Shown here piece by piece: positions 34,420 to 44,440 of a stretch of 64,000 nucleotides of DNA. The translations under genes were made by a program, and so were the position numbers. Source of the stretch: Lamellibrachia columna (Eukaryota; Annelida; Polychaeta; Sabellida; Siboglinidae). Each line of letters starts with the position of its first letter. Within the stretch, counting starts at the first letter, position 1. The notes beneath the pieces were generated by a model. It ran no database searches. It had not been told where the DNA came from and was given only the letters and a program-made list of their open reading frames with translations. The stretch is taken from the NCBI GenBank assembly GCA_963662155.1, contig OY759273.1, forward strand, positions 32,180,536 through 32,244,535. The letters run 5' to 3'.

Positions 34420-34728
34420 AGCAGACGCGGGTTGAGCAGGTAATACTGTCAGGGATTTTACCTGTAATGGGCAGGAGGGGGTCACAAATATCGAAATTGT
34501 CGGGGGATGGCAATTAACATGTTAGTCCAGAAGCAATGTAGGGAAGAGGAAGTTGGATTTGTGGATATATGGGGAAGTTTTGTTGGGAGGGCTGATATGT
34601 ACATGAAGGATGGGCTTCATCTAAGTGGAAAGGGGGCGGCAGTATTCGCGGACAAACTTTCAGCAGCAGTAGATAGTGACATGGGTACAATGACAAATAT
34701 TTTTGGAAGTAAACATAGTTTAAACTAG
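34420..34728 (+). pseudogene. LINE ORF1 esterase (SGNH-type) C-terminal part
   Basis: Frames give KTLKQTRVEQVILSGILPVM and, after a one-base insertion in a G-run near 34478-34484, MAINMLVQK, VGFVDIWGSF and MYMKDGLHLSGKGAAVFADK. D-G-L-H is the Asp-x-x-His end of the SGNH hydrolase catalytic triad. An esterase in ORF1 is established for CR1-clade LINEs and supports the CR1 assignment of the family. The N-terminal part with the nucleophilic Ser is missing, and the frame shift makes the piece non-functional. Confidence 0.8.
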
Positions 34729-34730
34729 AA

Positions 34731-36035
34731 GTGCAGGGGGGTTACCTAGAGGTGTCTCAAGCAGAACAAGAGGCCACTAGCACAGATAAACCAATATTAA
34801 ATCATCGGAAAAACATCTCTGAAAAAGGTTATAGATGCGTATGTTTAAATGCAAGGAGCATAGTAAATAAGAAAAACGAATTAAACATTATGGTAGAAGA
34901 TATTGACCCTCACATAATTGGTATAACTGAATCATGGGCCAACATAGATATAACAGATGCTGAATTAGGACTGACAGGATACGTAATGTTTAGGAAAGAT
35001 CGAATAGGAAGAAGGGGCGGGGGAGTTATTTTATATGTTAAAGAATCTATTCAGGCTTATGAAATAAGACTAGAAAGGGATGCAGATTGCGATGAAGCTG
35101 TTTGGTGCAAAATTGTTTCAGGAAATTCAAAATTAACTATTGGATTAGTTTACCGAAGTCCAAACATAAACGAAGAGGACAACACAAAAATAAAAACCGC
35201 TATAAAGGAAGTTAGTAAAGGGGAATGTATCATAATGGGAGATTTTAACCATGGACACATACAATGGAATTCTCTAGAGAGCACAGGGATTGAGGACCAA
35301 CAATTTCTATTTTTAATCCAGGATAGCTTTCTTACTCAGCACGTGCTAGAACCAACCAGGGGAGAAAATGTATTAGATATAGTTTTGTCATCACAAAAAG
35401 AATTAGTGGACAATGTAAAAATATTTGAACCATTGGGTAACAGTGACCATAATCAAATACATTTTGACATCAATGTAAAATCAGAAAGTAAAAATAAGAA
35501 AACGTACAAGAGAAACTTCCACAAAGGTAACTACAAAGATATGAGAAAATACTTAGCAAAGCTAGATTGGAATAACATGCTGATGAATAAGACCGCAATT
35601 GAATGTTGGAATATTCTAAAATACGAAATTGAGAGTATCATCGATAAATTTGTTCCCTTCCAAAAACAAGGAAAACGGTGTAGAAAGAAACACTTGTCAA
35701 AAGAGGCTATTAGAAAAATAGTGTTAAAACAAACTATGTGGAGGGTTTATAGGCGTACCAGAAAGGAAGAACACTATGCAAATTACAGAGAGGCACTTAA
35801 TGCAGCTACAACTGAAATCCGACAATCTAAAAGAAGCTATGAGCAAAACCTAGCATTTAACATAAAAAATGACAGCAAGAGTTTTTATGCATATGTCAGG
35901 AGTAAACAAAACGTACAAGACAAGGTTGGACCTCTAGAAGACAGTGCTGGAAATATAATATCACAGGGGTTTTTAATGGCGGAAGACCTAAATGGTTACT
36001 TCAGTTCAGTGTTTACCAAAGAAGATATTAGTTAA
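34731..36035 (+). pseudogene. LINE ORF2 APE-type endonuclease (copy G), open 434 codons
   Basis: This is the N-terminal part of ORF2, the nuclease that nicks the target site. Motifs in order are CLNARSIVNKKNEL (Asn40), IIGITESWA (catalytic Glu67), LVYRSPN (Tyr141), MGDFNHGHIQW (Asp171, Asn173) and GNSDHNQIHFDI (Asp239, His240), followed by a linker and FYAYVRSKQNVQDKVG. All expected catalytic residues are present. The frame begins three bases after the ORF1 stop; the first usable codon is GTG, so the true start may be missing or initiation may be by reinitiation. A stop after FTKEDIS ends the frame early, before the reverse transcriptase. Confidence 0.9.
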
Positions 36036-36786
36036 TTACCAGTTGCTGATGTTAAATTTCAGGAGGCTAAATCTGACTATTTAGTTCCATTAGTTGTAAC
36101 TCCAGAATTGGTAGCTAAGAAAATAAAGGCAATGAAGGATAACAAATCACCGGGAGTGGATGGGAGATACTGTTCTGGGTACTACTGTAAAAGAAAAGGA
36201 CTTAGGAGTTACAATAAGCGCTGATATGAAAGTTTCAGAGCAGTGTGGTATTGCAGCTTCAAAGGGTAATCAAATTCTTGGATTGATTAGAAGAAACATA
36301 ACATACAAGGGAAAAAAGTTAATTATACCTCTTTATAAAGCAATAGTTAGACCTCATTTAGAATACTGTATACAAGCATGGAGACCATATCGTAAGAAGG
36401 ATATAGATACGCTTGAACGCATACAAAGGAGAGCAACTAAAATGATTCCAGAACTGAGAGACCTTAGTTATGAAGAATGCCTGAAAGAATGTGGTTTAAC
36501 AACTCTAGAGACAAGGAGGTTAAGAGGAGATCAGATTGAAGTTTTTAAGATATTGAATGGGTATGAAAATATTGATAGAAATATGTTTTTCTCACTCAAG
36601 AAGGATAGAGGACATGAGGTAAAATTAGTAAAGGATCAATGTAGATTGGACATCAGGAAGAACTCGTTCTCACAGAGGACAATAAATGAATGGAACAAAT
36701 TGTCTACAGATTGTGTAACTGCTAGCAGCGTGAATATGTTTAAAAACAAGGTGGACACATATCTCAGGAGGGCGGGTTATAAGTAG
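36036..36786 (+). pseudogene. LINE ORF2 remainder of copy G, reverse-transcriptase core deleted
   Basis: After the premature stop the text continues with AKKIKAMKDNKSPGVD and then jumps straight to GDTVLGTTVKEKDLGVTISA, skipping the whole catalytic palm (about 1 kb in copy C/D terms). The join lies in GTGGATGGGAGATAC near 36157-36172, where GATGGG-like sequence exists on both sides, so microhomology deletion is likely. The remainder is open to LRRAGYK with an in-frame loss of SRT before RGHEVKLV. Confidence 0.88.
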
Positions 36787-36890
36787 ATGAACATTGTTGG
36801 ACTCTCGATAAGCCAATGGCTTCCTTGTCCACTTGCCATCTGGGCCTTTGGCTTGGATGGCAAATCTTGTTAAATCTTGTTAAAGTTAGA

Positions 36891-38070
36891 CATCCCTGTT
36901 CTTGTCTTCATTATTGCCTGAGTGTACTGCCAGAACTTCTTGGGATTCTACATGATTTGCTCTATGATATCCTTTTCGTATAGCTTCTGTGCTTTACATG
37001 TCAGTCTCCTGACCCGATTTCAGTGTCTGCAAAATACCTGATAAGTTTGGGCATCTTTGGTTTGTAGATGTGTCTTCCGCAACCTGTTTTTCCTCTTTAT
37101 TTTTGCTCAGTTTTTGACGTCCAATGGCACTGGGTATTTTCTGGCTCTTTCCAATATCACCTTCGTTGGAATACATTGTTCTTCTGCATCTCTAAACTTT
37201 ACTTAGATGTAAATATATCCCATTGGGCTTGCACATCTCCCTGGAGGTTTAAAAATTCTGCTTCCCAGTCAGTACTTAGAATGTCTTCCATTTTGGTGTA
37301 ATCCCCTTATCTTATCTATAAACAGTTTTACTAACTGGATCGTAGTCTGGTGAGCAGTTGAGAACCACCTTGATGATGGAATTGTCACTTCATCCTAGTG
37401 CGGAGGCTGTCTCAATGATTGGAATCAGTGTGTCTTCACCTGCGTGGACGAGGTCCAGGAGTGATGGTTCATTTGTACCCCAACCTCTAACTGGGTTCAG
37501 TTATGTGCTGCACTAAGTAACAGTCTCACAGTTTCTCAATGAATGTAAATTCCTTATCCTCTGTACTAACAGCTGTAGTGGAGATTGTCCAGTCAATCTT
37601 TGGATAATTGAAGTCTCCAAGTAGTAACGCGTGAAAATTTCTGCTAAATGATTTTATTCTAGTAGCTTATTGAGGTTGTCATTATTCTCTGTGGTGCTGC
37701 TGGGGCTTCTATACAAGGAGCCTATAAGGAGGGTGTCTTTCCCTCTAAGTTTCTAAGTGCAAAACTATGCTTCATTAAGCTCGATATCAAACTGGTGTAT
37801 TTTAAATGGTAACAAATTGTGTATATATAAAATCATCCCTTTTTCACTGTACTCACCAGTGTTCCGTACTTCCATGTCGTATCCTTCTAGATTGTATTCT
37901 TGGGTAGTCAAGTGTCTCTTATAAGTTTTAGGTTTTACTTCTGACACTGCTGCAACATGTGGTGGAGATGAATGGCTTTTTATTCTGCATCTTAGTTCTG
38001 TAAGTTTTTCCTTAGTGAGCTCATCAGTATTTGTGTACTGCACGATTACTTCTCCAGCTCTGGCACTCAC
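36891..38070 (-). pseudogene. LINE ORF2 endonuclease (copy F)
   Basis: The frame at 38070-37765 gives VQYTNTDELTKEKLTELRCR, HVAAVSEVKPKTYKRH and YSEKGMILYIHN. Further frames give LIGSLYRSPSSTTENNDNLN and NEPSLLDLVHAGEDTLI. These match the APE-type endonuclease of CR1/L2-like LINEs, with the catalytic Glu in SEVKPK, but the family differs from copies A-D. Several frame shifts and stops are present. Confidence 0.75.
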
Positions 38071-38085
38071 AGTGCCTCAGCCTGT

Positions 38086-38341
38086 TGGTTAGATCTCCCC
38101 TTTTCTCTCCTTTGGTATCTTTCCCCTGGTCGTCCTCTTTCCAAGTAGATGACGTGTTGTGTTTCTTGCAGTAATTTTTTCTGTAGCCTACTTTTGTAGT
38201 GATCTTTCCTTGCTCATGTCATGAACTGCCTTTATTTTTCAGTTTATACAGGTTTTTCATCACTAATGCTTCCTTGTCCTCATCCAGGAAGGTTTCAAGT
38301 AAGGGATGATTTCTTGTTTCTTGTGTTTCAGTTTCGTTTGC
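38086..38341. other. possible 5' part of LINE copy F, otherwise unrecognised
   Basis: No clear motif. It could be ORF1 remnant upstream of the copy F endonuclease. Confidence 0.3.
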
Positions 38342-38768
38342 CAGCTTACTTCCCAGTCTTCTTACTTCCCAGTCTTCTTACTTCCCGGTCTTCTTACTTC
38401 CCAGTCTTCTTACTTCCCGGTCTTCTTACTTCCCAGTCTTCTTACTTCCCAATCTTCTTACTTCCCAGTCTTCTTACTTCCCAGTCTTCTTACTTCCCGA
38501 TCTTCTTACTTCCCAGTCTTCTTACTTCCCATTCTTCTTACTTCCCAGTCTTCGTACTTCCCAGTCTTCTTACTTCCCAGTCTTCTTACTTCCCAGTCTT
38601 CTTACTTCCCAGTCTTCTTACTTCCCAGTCTTCTTACTTCCCAGTCTACTTACTTCCCAATCTTCTTACTTCCCAGTCTTCTTACTTCCCAGTCTTCTTA
38701 CTTCCCAGTCTACTTACTTCCCAATCTTCTTACTTCCCAGTCTTCTTACTTCCCAGTCTTCTTACTTG
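38342..38768. repeat. minisatellite, 16-bp unit (~27 copies)
   Basis: Unit CTTCTTACTTCCCAGT, strongly pyrimidine-rich on this strand. Three units equal 16 codons, so open frames are artefacts. Confidence 0.97.
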
Positions 38769-38822
38769 CAGAATATCTGGCTGATATTTTCCAGTAGTTG
38801 TGTTCAGATAGTTTCGTCAATT

Positions 38823-40008
38823 GATACAGTCAGGGCGAACACGTTGCTACAGTCAGGGCGGGCACGTTGATACAGTCAGGGCGAACACGTTGCTACAGTC
38901 AGGGCGGACACATTGCTACAGTCAGGGCAGACACGTTGCTACAGTCAGGGCGGACACGTTGATACAGTCAGGGTGAACACGTTGCTACAGTCAGGGCGGA
39001 CACATTGCTACAGTCAGGGCGACACATTGCTACAGTCAGGGCGGGCACGTTGATACAGTCAGGGTGAACATGTTGCTACAGTCAGGGTGAACACGTTGCT
39101 ACAGTCAGGGCAGACACGTTGCTACAGTCAGGGCGGACACATTGCTACAGTCAGGGCAGACACGTTGCTACAGTCAGGGCGGGCACGTTGATACAGTCAG
39201 GGTGAACACGTTGCTACAGTCAGGGTGAACACGTTGCTACAGTCAGGGCGGACACGTTGCTACAGTCAGGGCAGACACATTGCTACAGTCAGGGCGGACA
39301 CGTTGCTACAGTCAGGGTGGACACATTGCTACAGTCAGGGCGGGCACGTTGATACAGTCAGGGTGGACACGTTGATACAGTCAGGGCGAACACGTTGCTA
39401 CAGTCAGGGCGGACACGTTGCTACAGTCAGGGCGAAACATTGCTACAGTCAGGGCGACACATTGCTACAGTCAGGGCGGACACATTGCTACAGTCAGGGC
39501 GGACACGTTGCTATAGTCAGGGCGGACACATTGCTACAGTCAGGGCGAAACATTGCTACAGTCAGGGCGACACAATGCTACAGTCAGGGCGGACACATTG
39601 CTACAGTCAGGGCGGACACGTTGCTACAGTCAGGGCGACACATTGCTACAGTTAGGGCGACACATTGCTACAGTCAGGGCGGACATAATGCTACAGTCAG
39701 GGCAGACATATTGCTACAGTCAAGGCAGACACATTGCTACAGTCAGGGCAGACACATTGCTACATTCAGGGCAGACACATTGCTACAGTCAGGGCTGACA
39801 CAATGCTACAGTCAGGGCGGACACATTGCTACAGTCAGGGTGGACACATTGCTACAGTCAGGGCGGAGATATTGCTACTGGCAGGGCAGACACATTGCTA
39901 CAGTAACGGCAGACACATTGCTACAGTCAGGGCGGAGACATTGCTACTGTCAGTGCAGACACATTGTTATGGTCAGGGTAGACACAATGCTACAGTCAGG
40001 GCAGACAC
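38823..40008. repeat. minisatellite, 23-bp unit (~52 copies)
   Basis: Unit of GCTACAGTCAGGGCGGACAC then GTT. Variants include GATACAG, GGGCAGACAC, GGGTGAACAC, and shorter units lacking one or two bases (GGGCGACAC, GGGCGAAACA). Divergence rises towards the right end, where it meets the MITE fragment. Confidence 0.97.
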
Positions 40009-40013
40009 AAAAA

Positions 40014-40174
40014 GTGCGCACACTTGTGTAGCTGTATTGACATCAGATAGCCTGATAGTCAAATATTTCATGACATTGTGTATACCAAATTTAAAAAAAA
40101 AAAAAAAAATCCGATTTAAATAAAAAAAATCCAATTTTTTTATTTAAAAAAAAATCATGATTTTTTTAACCCTG
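40014..40174 (-). mobile_element. half of a hAT-type MITE
   Basis: Reverse complement of the first ~160 bp of the complete MITE at 49268-49630, sharing GTGTAGCTGTATTGACATCA-type sequence and A/T homopolymers and ending in the terminal AACCCTG at 40174. The other half is missing; the 23-bp array lies at the break. Confidence 0.8.
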
Positions 40175-43031
40175 ATTAACAGAATAATATATGCAGTCGC
40201 AATAGAACAAGTGTTTAAAAACAATGAATTTTACTACTTATAAACCGGAGCAAAATGAATGAGATGTTGGATAACTAACGTATGCCCTATTGCTCTAACG
40301 CATGTGCAATCGCTCAAACACACGCGCAATCACTCTAATGCACATGCAATCGCTCTAACACACGTGCAATCACTCTAACACATGCACAGTTGCTCTTCAC
40401 GCATGCGCAAAATAGCTCTGACATCAGATAAAATAAGATAATAAGAACATTTGTATAGCGCCTTAAATCTAGATAAATCCATTCGGAGGCGCTTAAAATA
40501 CATTTATATGCACAACATTTATAAGTTATGTAAATGATGATAAATTAATTAATTTCGCTCAATAATTTTTGTTCAGTTGAGCAAAGAAAGGTAGGCACAA
40601 ACATTCTCCTCTTTAAAATAAAATTAGGGGTGCTGAAATGCCACTGATTGTGTAAATATAGCAACTGTGATTGTCTGTAAACCTGTGGTTCATTATTTTC
40701 ATTCATTAAGTTATATTTCTTGAGGTCATCTTGGACGAGGTGAGAAAAGATTTTTAACAGTTCCCATGCAGACAAACGTGATGTTTGTAGAAAGTACGCC
40801 AGCAGATGTACAGTCTGCTGAGGCAATTGTTAGGCTGAAGAGTTACACGTGTACTGAGAACGTTAACACTAGTTTGTACGAGTCTGCTAGACTGCTAATA
40901 TAACGTTGGAGTGCGAAAGACATCTGCATTGTCCACAGCCAGCTAAAACAGATCAGCCACATTAATGTAGAGATTCATAATTGTTTTGATGCAGCAGGCA
41001 TAAGTTTAGGCCCAATCATTTCACCATTGGCTGAAATCTGTTATTCATATGATATTTATGTTCACATGGTACGGTCCCCACTGGCATTCCTAGCATACAT
41101 TGTTTGGGTAAAATATTGTTTGACAAACATCAAACATAGTGAACTAAATGATTAAATGCAATGAGGATGTTATTTATATTGCAAGTTACCAGGCACATCA
41201 GATTTGCATTGTAAACAACTCAACCACACTGACAAATCCTTAAAATCTGTCGGTGATCCGCAAATTTCAAACAGGTGTTATTTGATTAACCGTCATTATT
41301 TAGGAAAGGGTCCAGTTCTCTAGAAAAACCCACACATTGTACTTGGAGGAATGCTGAGATAATATTTTAGTGAAATTTGAATTATGTTCTGCTGTATCAG
41401 CGGGGTGATGCCAAACGTAACAGGAATTATCACGTTCTTGGAAGTGATTTGGGGGTATGATATCAAACATTATCTGAATGGAGCACAAAACAGGTATTTT
41501 GACCTACTGTTAACAAATAAAGACAGGTTATGTGTGGCAGCTAATAGTAACTGTGAGATTTCAGAGGTACACTTTTAGAAACTAACACTGAACCCAACAT
41601 GCCTTGTCATGACTCAAAATGTATAGATGAACTGTTTTTGCATACTTGATGATAACAATGTTTATTTCCATCTGACATCGTGCACTTTGCAAAATCGTTT
41701 AACATTCCACCACTAGTGCAACAAAAAACAGCATGGAGTGACTTAACTTTGAAATCAGATCTGTGCAAGTCAGTTTAGTTAAACCAGGGGTCAGTGAAGT
41801 TAAACCTGGTCTTACAAAGATGTCCAGACACATGTCTGATGCTCTGTGTTTTCTCTCCCACAGATACTACCAACGAGACGCTCCAAGCAACCTGACGGCC
41901 TTACTTTGGCAGCGATCTTCCCACAGCACAATTATTCACTGGATGAATTCAATATGGTGAACCCCTTACCAATCTGACACAAACAAACGTGAACGTTGCC
42001 GTCTCTTTCCAGAACAACAACAAAAATTTCTCTTTTCTGAGCCCCAATTTTTTTTACACAAGAGTTTGCTACATATCAGATCAGTGTTGTATGTTTAGTC
42101 ATGATAGTGTATGCCTAATGAATTGTGAAGCTTCTAGATGTTGCACCAGGGCATTGTCACAAATTGCAGCTCATTAGAGTTTCAACGTGGAGAAGCTCTT
42201 GCCAAACTGACACTTGAGAAAAAGAAGAAATGTGAACGTTTCCGTCTGACAACACGGTTGGGCATTTATCGCTTCAGAAGATCAAAAATCATTTGGAAGT
42301 GACCATGACTATTCACTAAACGATGCTAGTGAAAATCTGCTTGCACAGTTGAACACACATGCTGCCAAAACTGTTTGTCTACAATTTTCCCCACTAGCAG
42401 TAATATAATGTGGTCGAGCTATTGTTTTCAGTGGTAGACAGTCCTTATTGCAAAGATCCCACCAGGCAACTAACTTAGGAAGAACAACAGGCTAAGTAGG
42501 GCGATATACTTAAACCCCTACATGAAGCGGTACCAACTGTCTCCACTGGTAGGTCACCTAAAAGACATCCTTAATCATAAGTAAGGTTTTAGAAGGAAGG
42601 GGAGGCGATAGTCATAAAAAATAGTAATATGACCGTAAATTTCCTGCTGCCACTGCGGACTTGATGTGTAACGATGACTATCACGTGAGACTATAACAGA
42701 TGAACATTTGTCGTAGTTTATTCTACACAGTAATTTGTAGACCCACGTGGAGGTGATCGTCTACACCAAATGGTGTGTTAGGTGTTCAACTTCTACAGAT
42801 GATTGCACCACGGCCTCGGAGCAGAAGTACGCATCAGAATGTGCTGAATGGCGACAATTGAGACCACAAGATTACACTTTTTGTCTCCCACTATGACTTT
42901 AGTTGATAAACGTGAAACTCAACTGAATGCGAGTTGAAGACACGATTGTTGAGAACACGAGAAAGGTTGTTCAGTTCGATGTGATTACATCCTTTTCATT
43001 CGTTGGCCGGTGGACATGGCGTATCGTGTAA
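40175..43031. other. mostly unrecognised interval with two small repeats
   Basis: At about 40281-40400 there are ~20-bp repeats of AATCGCTCTAACACACGTGC. At 40436-40506 GTATAGCGCCTTAAATC and GGAGGCGCTTAAAATA form a fold-back resembling a dispersed repeat common in marine invertebrates (low confidence). From 40550 to 43031 I see no coding or RNA signal. Confidence 0.4.
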
Positions 43032-43439
43032 GGGGCCGTCCAGAAAGTACGTCACGGGTGTCCGGGTAAGTGTTACGGTGCGTTATGTGGGGGTAGGGTG
43101 TATCTTGGCGATCGTTAAGTTTGTTATTTAAAAAGTTTGTTTTGCTCGTCTAGCTGTCAGTATCAGACTGATTGCATCGATTGCTATACCAGTTTGTGGG
43201 ATGTATTTCAACTGAATTCGAATTGAAGAGGAAAAAGGAATGTGGGCTCTACCATGCATCAGTGATGTATGTAATGGTGTGTGAAAAGTCTGCAAACTTG
43301 GTGAAAAATAGATGTATGCATAATAGGTGTTGGGGTGGTCTTTCGCAAAGCGAACGTTGTTTTAGGGGTGTACAGAGGCCGAAGGGTGGGGGGGTCATAA
43401 AAGTAAAAAAATAGCGTGACGTACTTTATGGATATACCC
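43032..43439. mobile_element. MITE with ~24-bp terminal inverted repeats
   Basis: The left end GGGGCCGTCCAGAAAGTACG continues TCACG. Read inward, the right end is GGGTATATCCATAAAGTACG then TCACG. The inner 20 positions of the ends match except one; the outermost bases are worn. No transposase and no clear target duplication. Confidence 0.6.
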
Positions 43440-44199
43440 AGCCAGCACGCAGTCATCGGCCCGAGGGCGGATATCAGTGGCTGGCAGGCGGCAGCACTTG
43501 GCACGCGCTTGCTGACAACACCCTGCTTGCCAGCCGCTGGTGCGGCACTCGCAGGAGGTGATTTATCAGTGCGTGGACCGAGGGAGTCCCAAGCACTGAT
43601 ATCTGGCACATGCCATACCCTTATGATTTATTACTTGTATTAAATTTTGCATGTCATGCAAAATAAAATAAAAAGAAACTAAAATTTGTATGATCTGTGT
43701 AGTTATTCTCACAAAAAATTATGAAACCATTTACTTTTTATAAACTCCGTATGTTTACAATATTCACTGACAATTATCATTATCAATTTTTTTTTCTGCA
43801 AGTCTACCCCATACAGCCATATTCGAAGACCTCTTTTTACAGTTACAATTTATAAACGACTGGCGCGCCGCAAGACAAGGTAAATCTTTAGAAATTCCTT
43901 AATGAATCTTTGGCTGTATTGTTTATTATCCAATACATTTATTTTGAGCATTATACAAATAATTTTTGTTTGCAAAGCACACCAACGTAGACATCGTAAT
44001 TTTAGGCATCAAACTCGAAGGCCGTGAACTGTCTTGGACTTAGCTTAGCCAAGGCTTAGGCGAAGTCTGAAGTGAAGAGTTATTTATACAGGCTCCGTAC
44101 TCAGTACTGTCACTATGTTTATTTGTTGCAAGTAATTTATCAGAATAGAAATACAGAATTTTATATTATTATATAAAATATCTATATATTACACCTGTA
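43440..44199. other. non-coding; inverted GATATCAGTG / CACTGATATC pair
   Basis: GATATCAGTG near 43469-43478 and CACTGATATC near 43594-43603 form an inverted pair ~125 bp apart. CACTG starts are typical of EnSpm ends, but no matching distal end was found. The rest is AT-rich without signal. Confidence 0.35.
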
Positions 44200-44432
44200 T
44201 ATATATTCTGTGAAATCTTCATTTAGTGTTCTGCCCTGTATTGACCTTGACCTATCCTGTAACCGTCTGTTGTCATTGGGGCACCTCTGATGATAATCGC
44301 ACAATCTGTTTCCACCTTTGCCGGTCTTTTGTTGCCATTTGTGATTCGTAGATGTCGAGGCCTGTCCATTCTCTGATGTTGTCATTCCAGTTCTTTTTCT
44401 GCCTGCCTCTCCTTCTGTTCCCTCTCATCGTC
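44200..44432 (-). pseudogene. LINE ORF2 C-terminal tail (RTE/Jockey-like)
   Basis: Minus-strand text RRRGRQKKNWNDNIREWTGL, YESQMATKDRQRWKQIV and SSEVP matches the basic C-terminal tail common in one group of invertebrate LINEs. It abuts the start of the EnSpm transposase on the other strand at about 44432. Confidence 0.6.
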
Positions 44433-44440
44433 ATGTCATT

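Larger units (their letters stand above)
34378..36884 (+). mobile_element. CR1-like LINE copy G with 6-bp target-site duplication, inserted in copy F
   Basis: GTTAGA at 34372-34377 and 36885-36890 flanks the element. It keeps the end of ORF1, the whole endonuclease, a deleted reverse transcriptase and the full 3' UTR with AAATCTTGTT repeated twice. The truncation point is inside ORF1. Confidence 0.85.
33090..38085 (-). mobile_element. LINE copy F (third family), split by copy G
   Basis: Two minus-strand pieces, 38085-36891 (endonuclease) and 34371-33090 (reverse transcriptase), belong to one element interrupted by copy G. Its low-coordinate end meets the 5' end of copy C near 33090, so C may have truncated or inserted into it. 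Sequence continues upstream to about 38330 without a recognised boundary. Confidence 0.75.

Noticed and set aside
38221..40123. Frames of 80-268 codons in the 16-bp and 23-bp arrays
   Set aside because: Repeat artefacts; variant units shift the frame and no domain is present.
43440..43620. EnSpm terminal inverted repeat at CACTGATATC
   Set aside because: The only inverted partner is 125 bp away on the same side; no matching end was found beyond the transposase or the DUF4806 exons.
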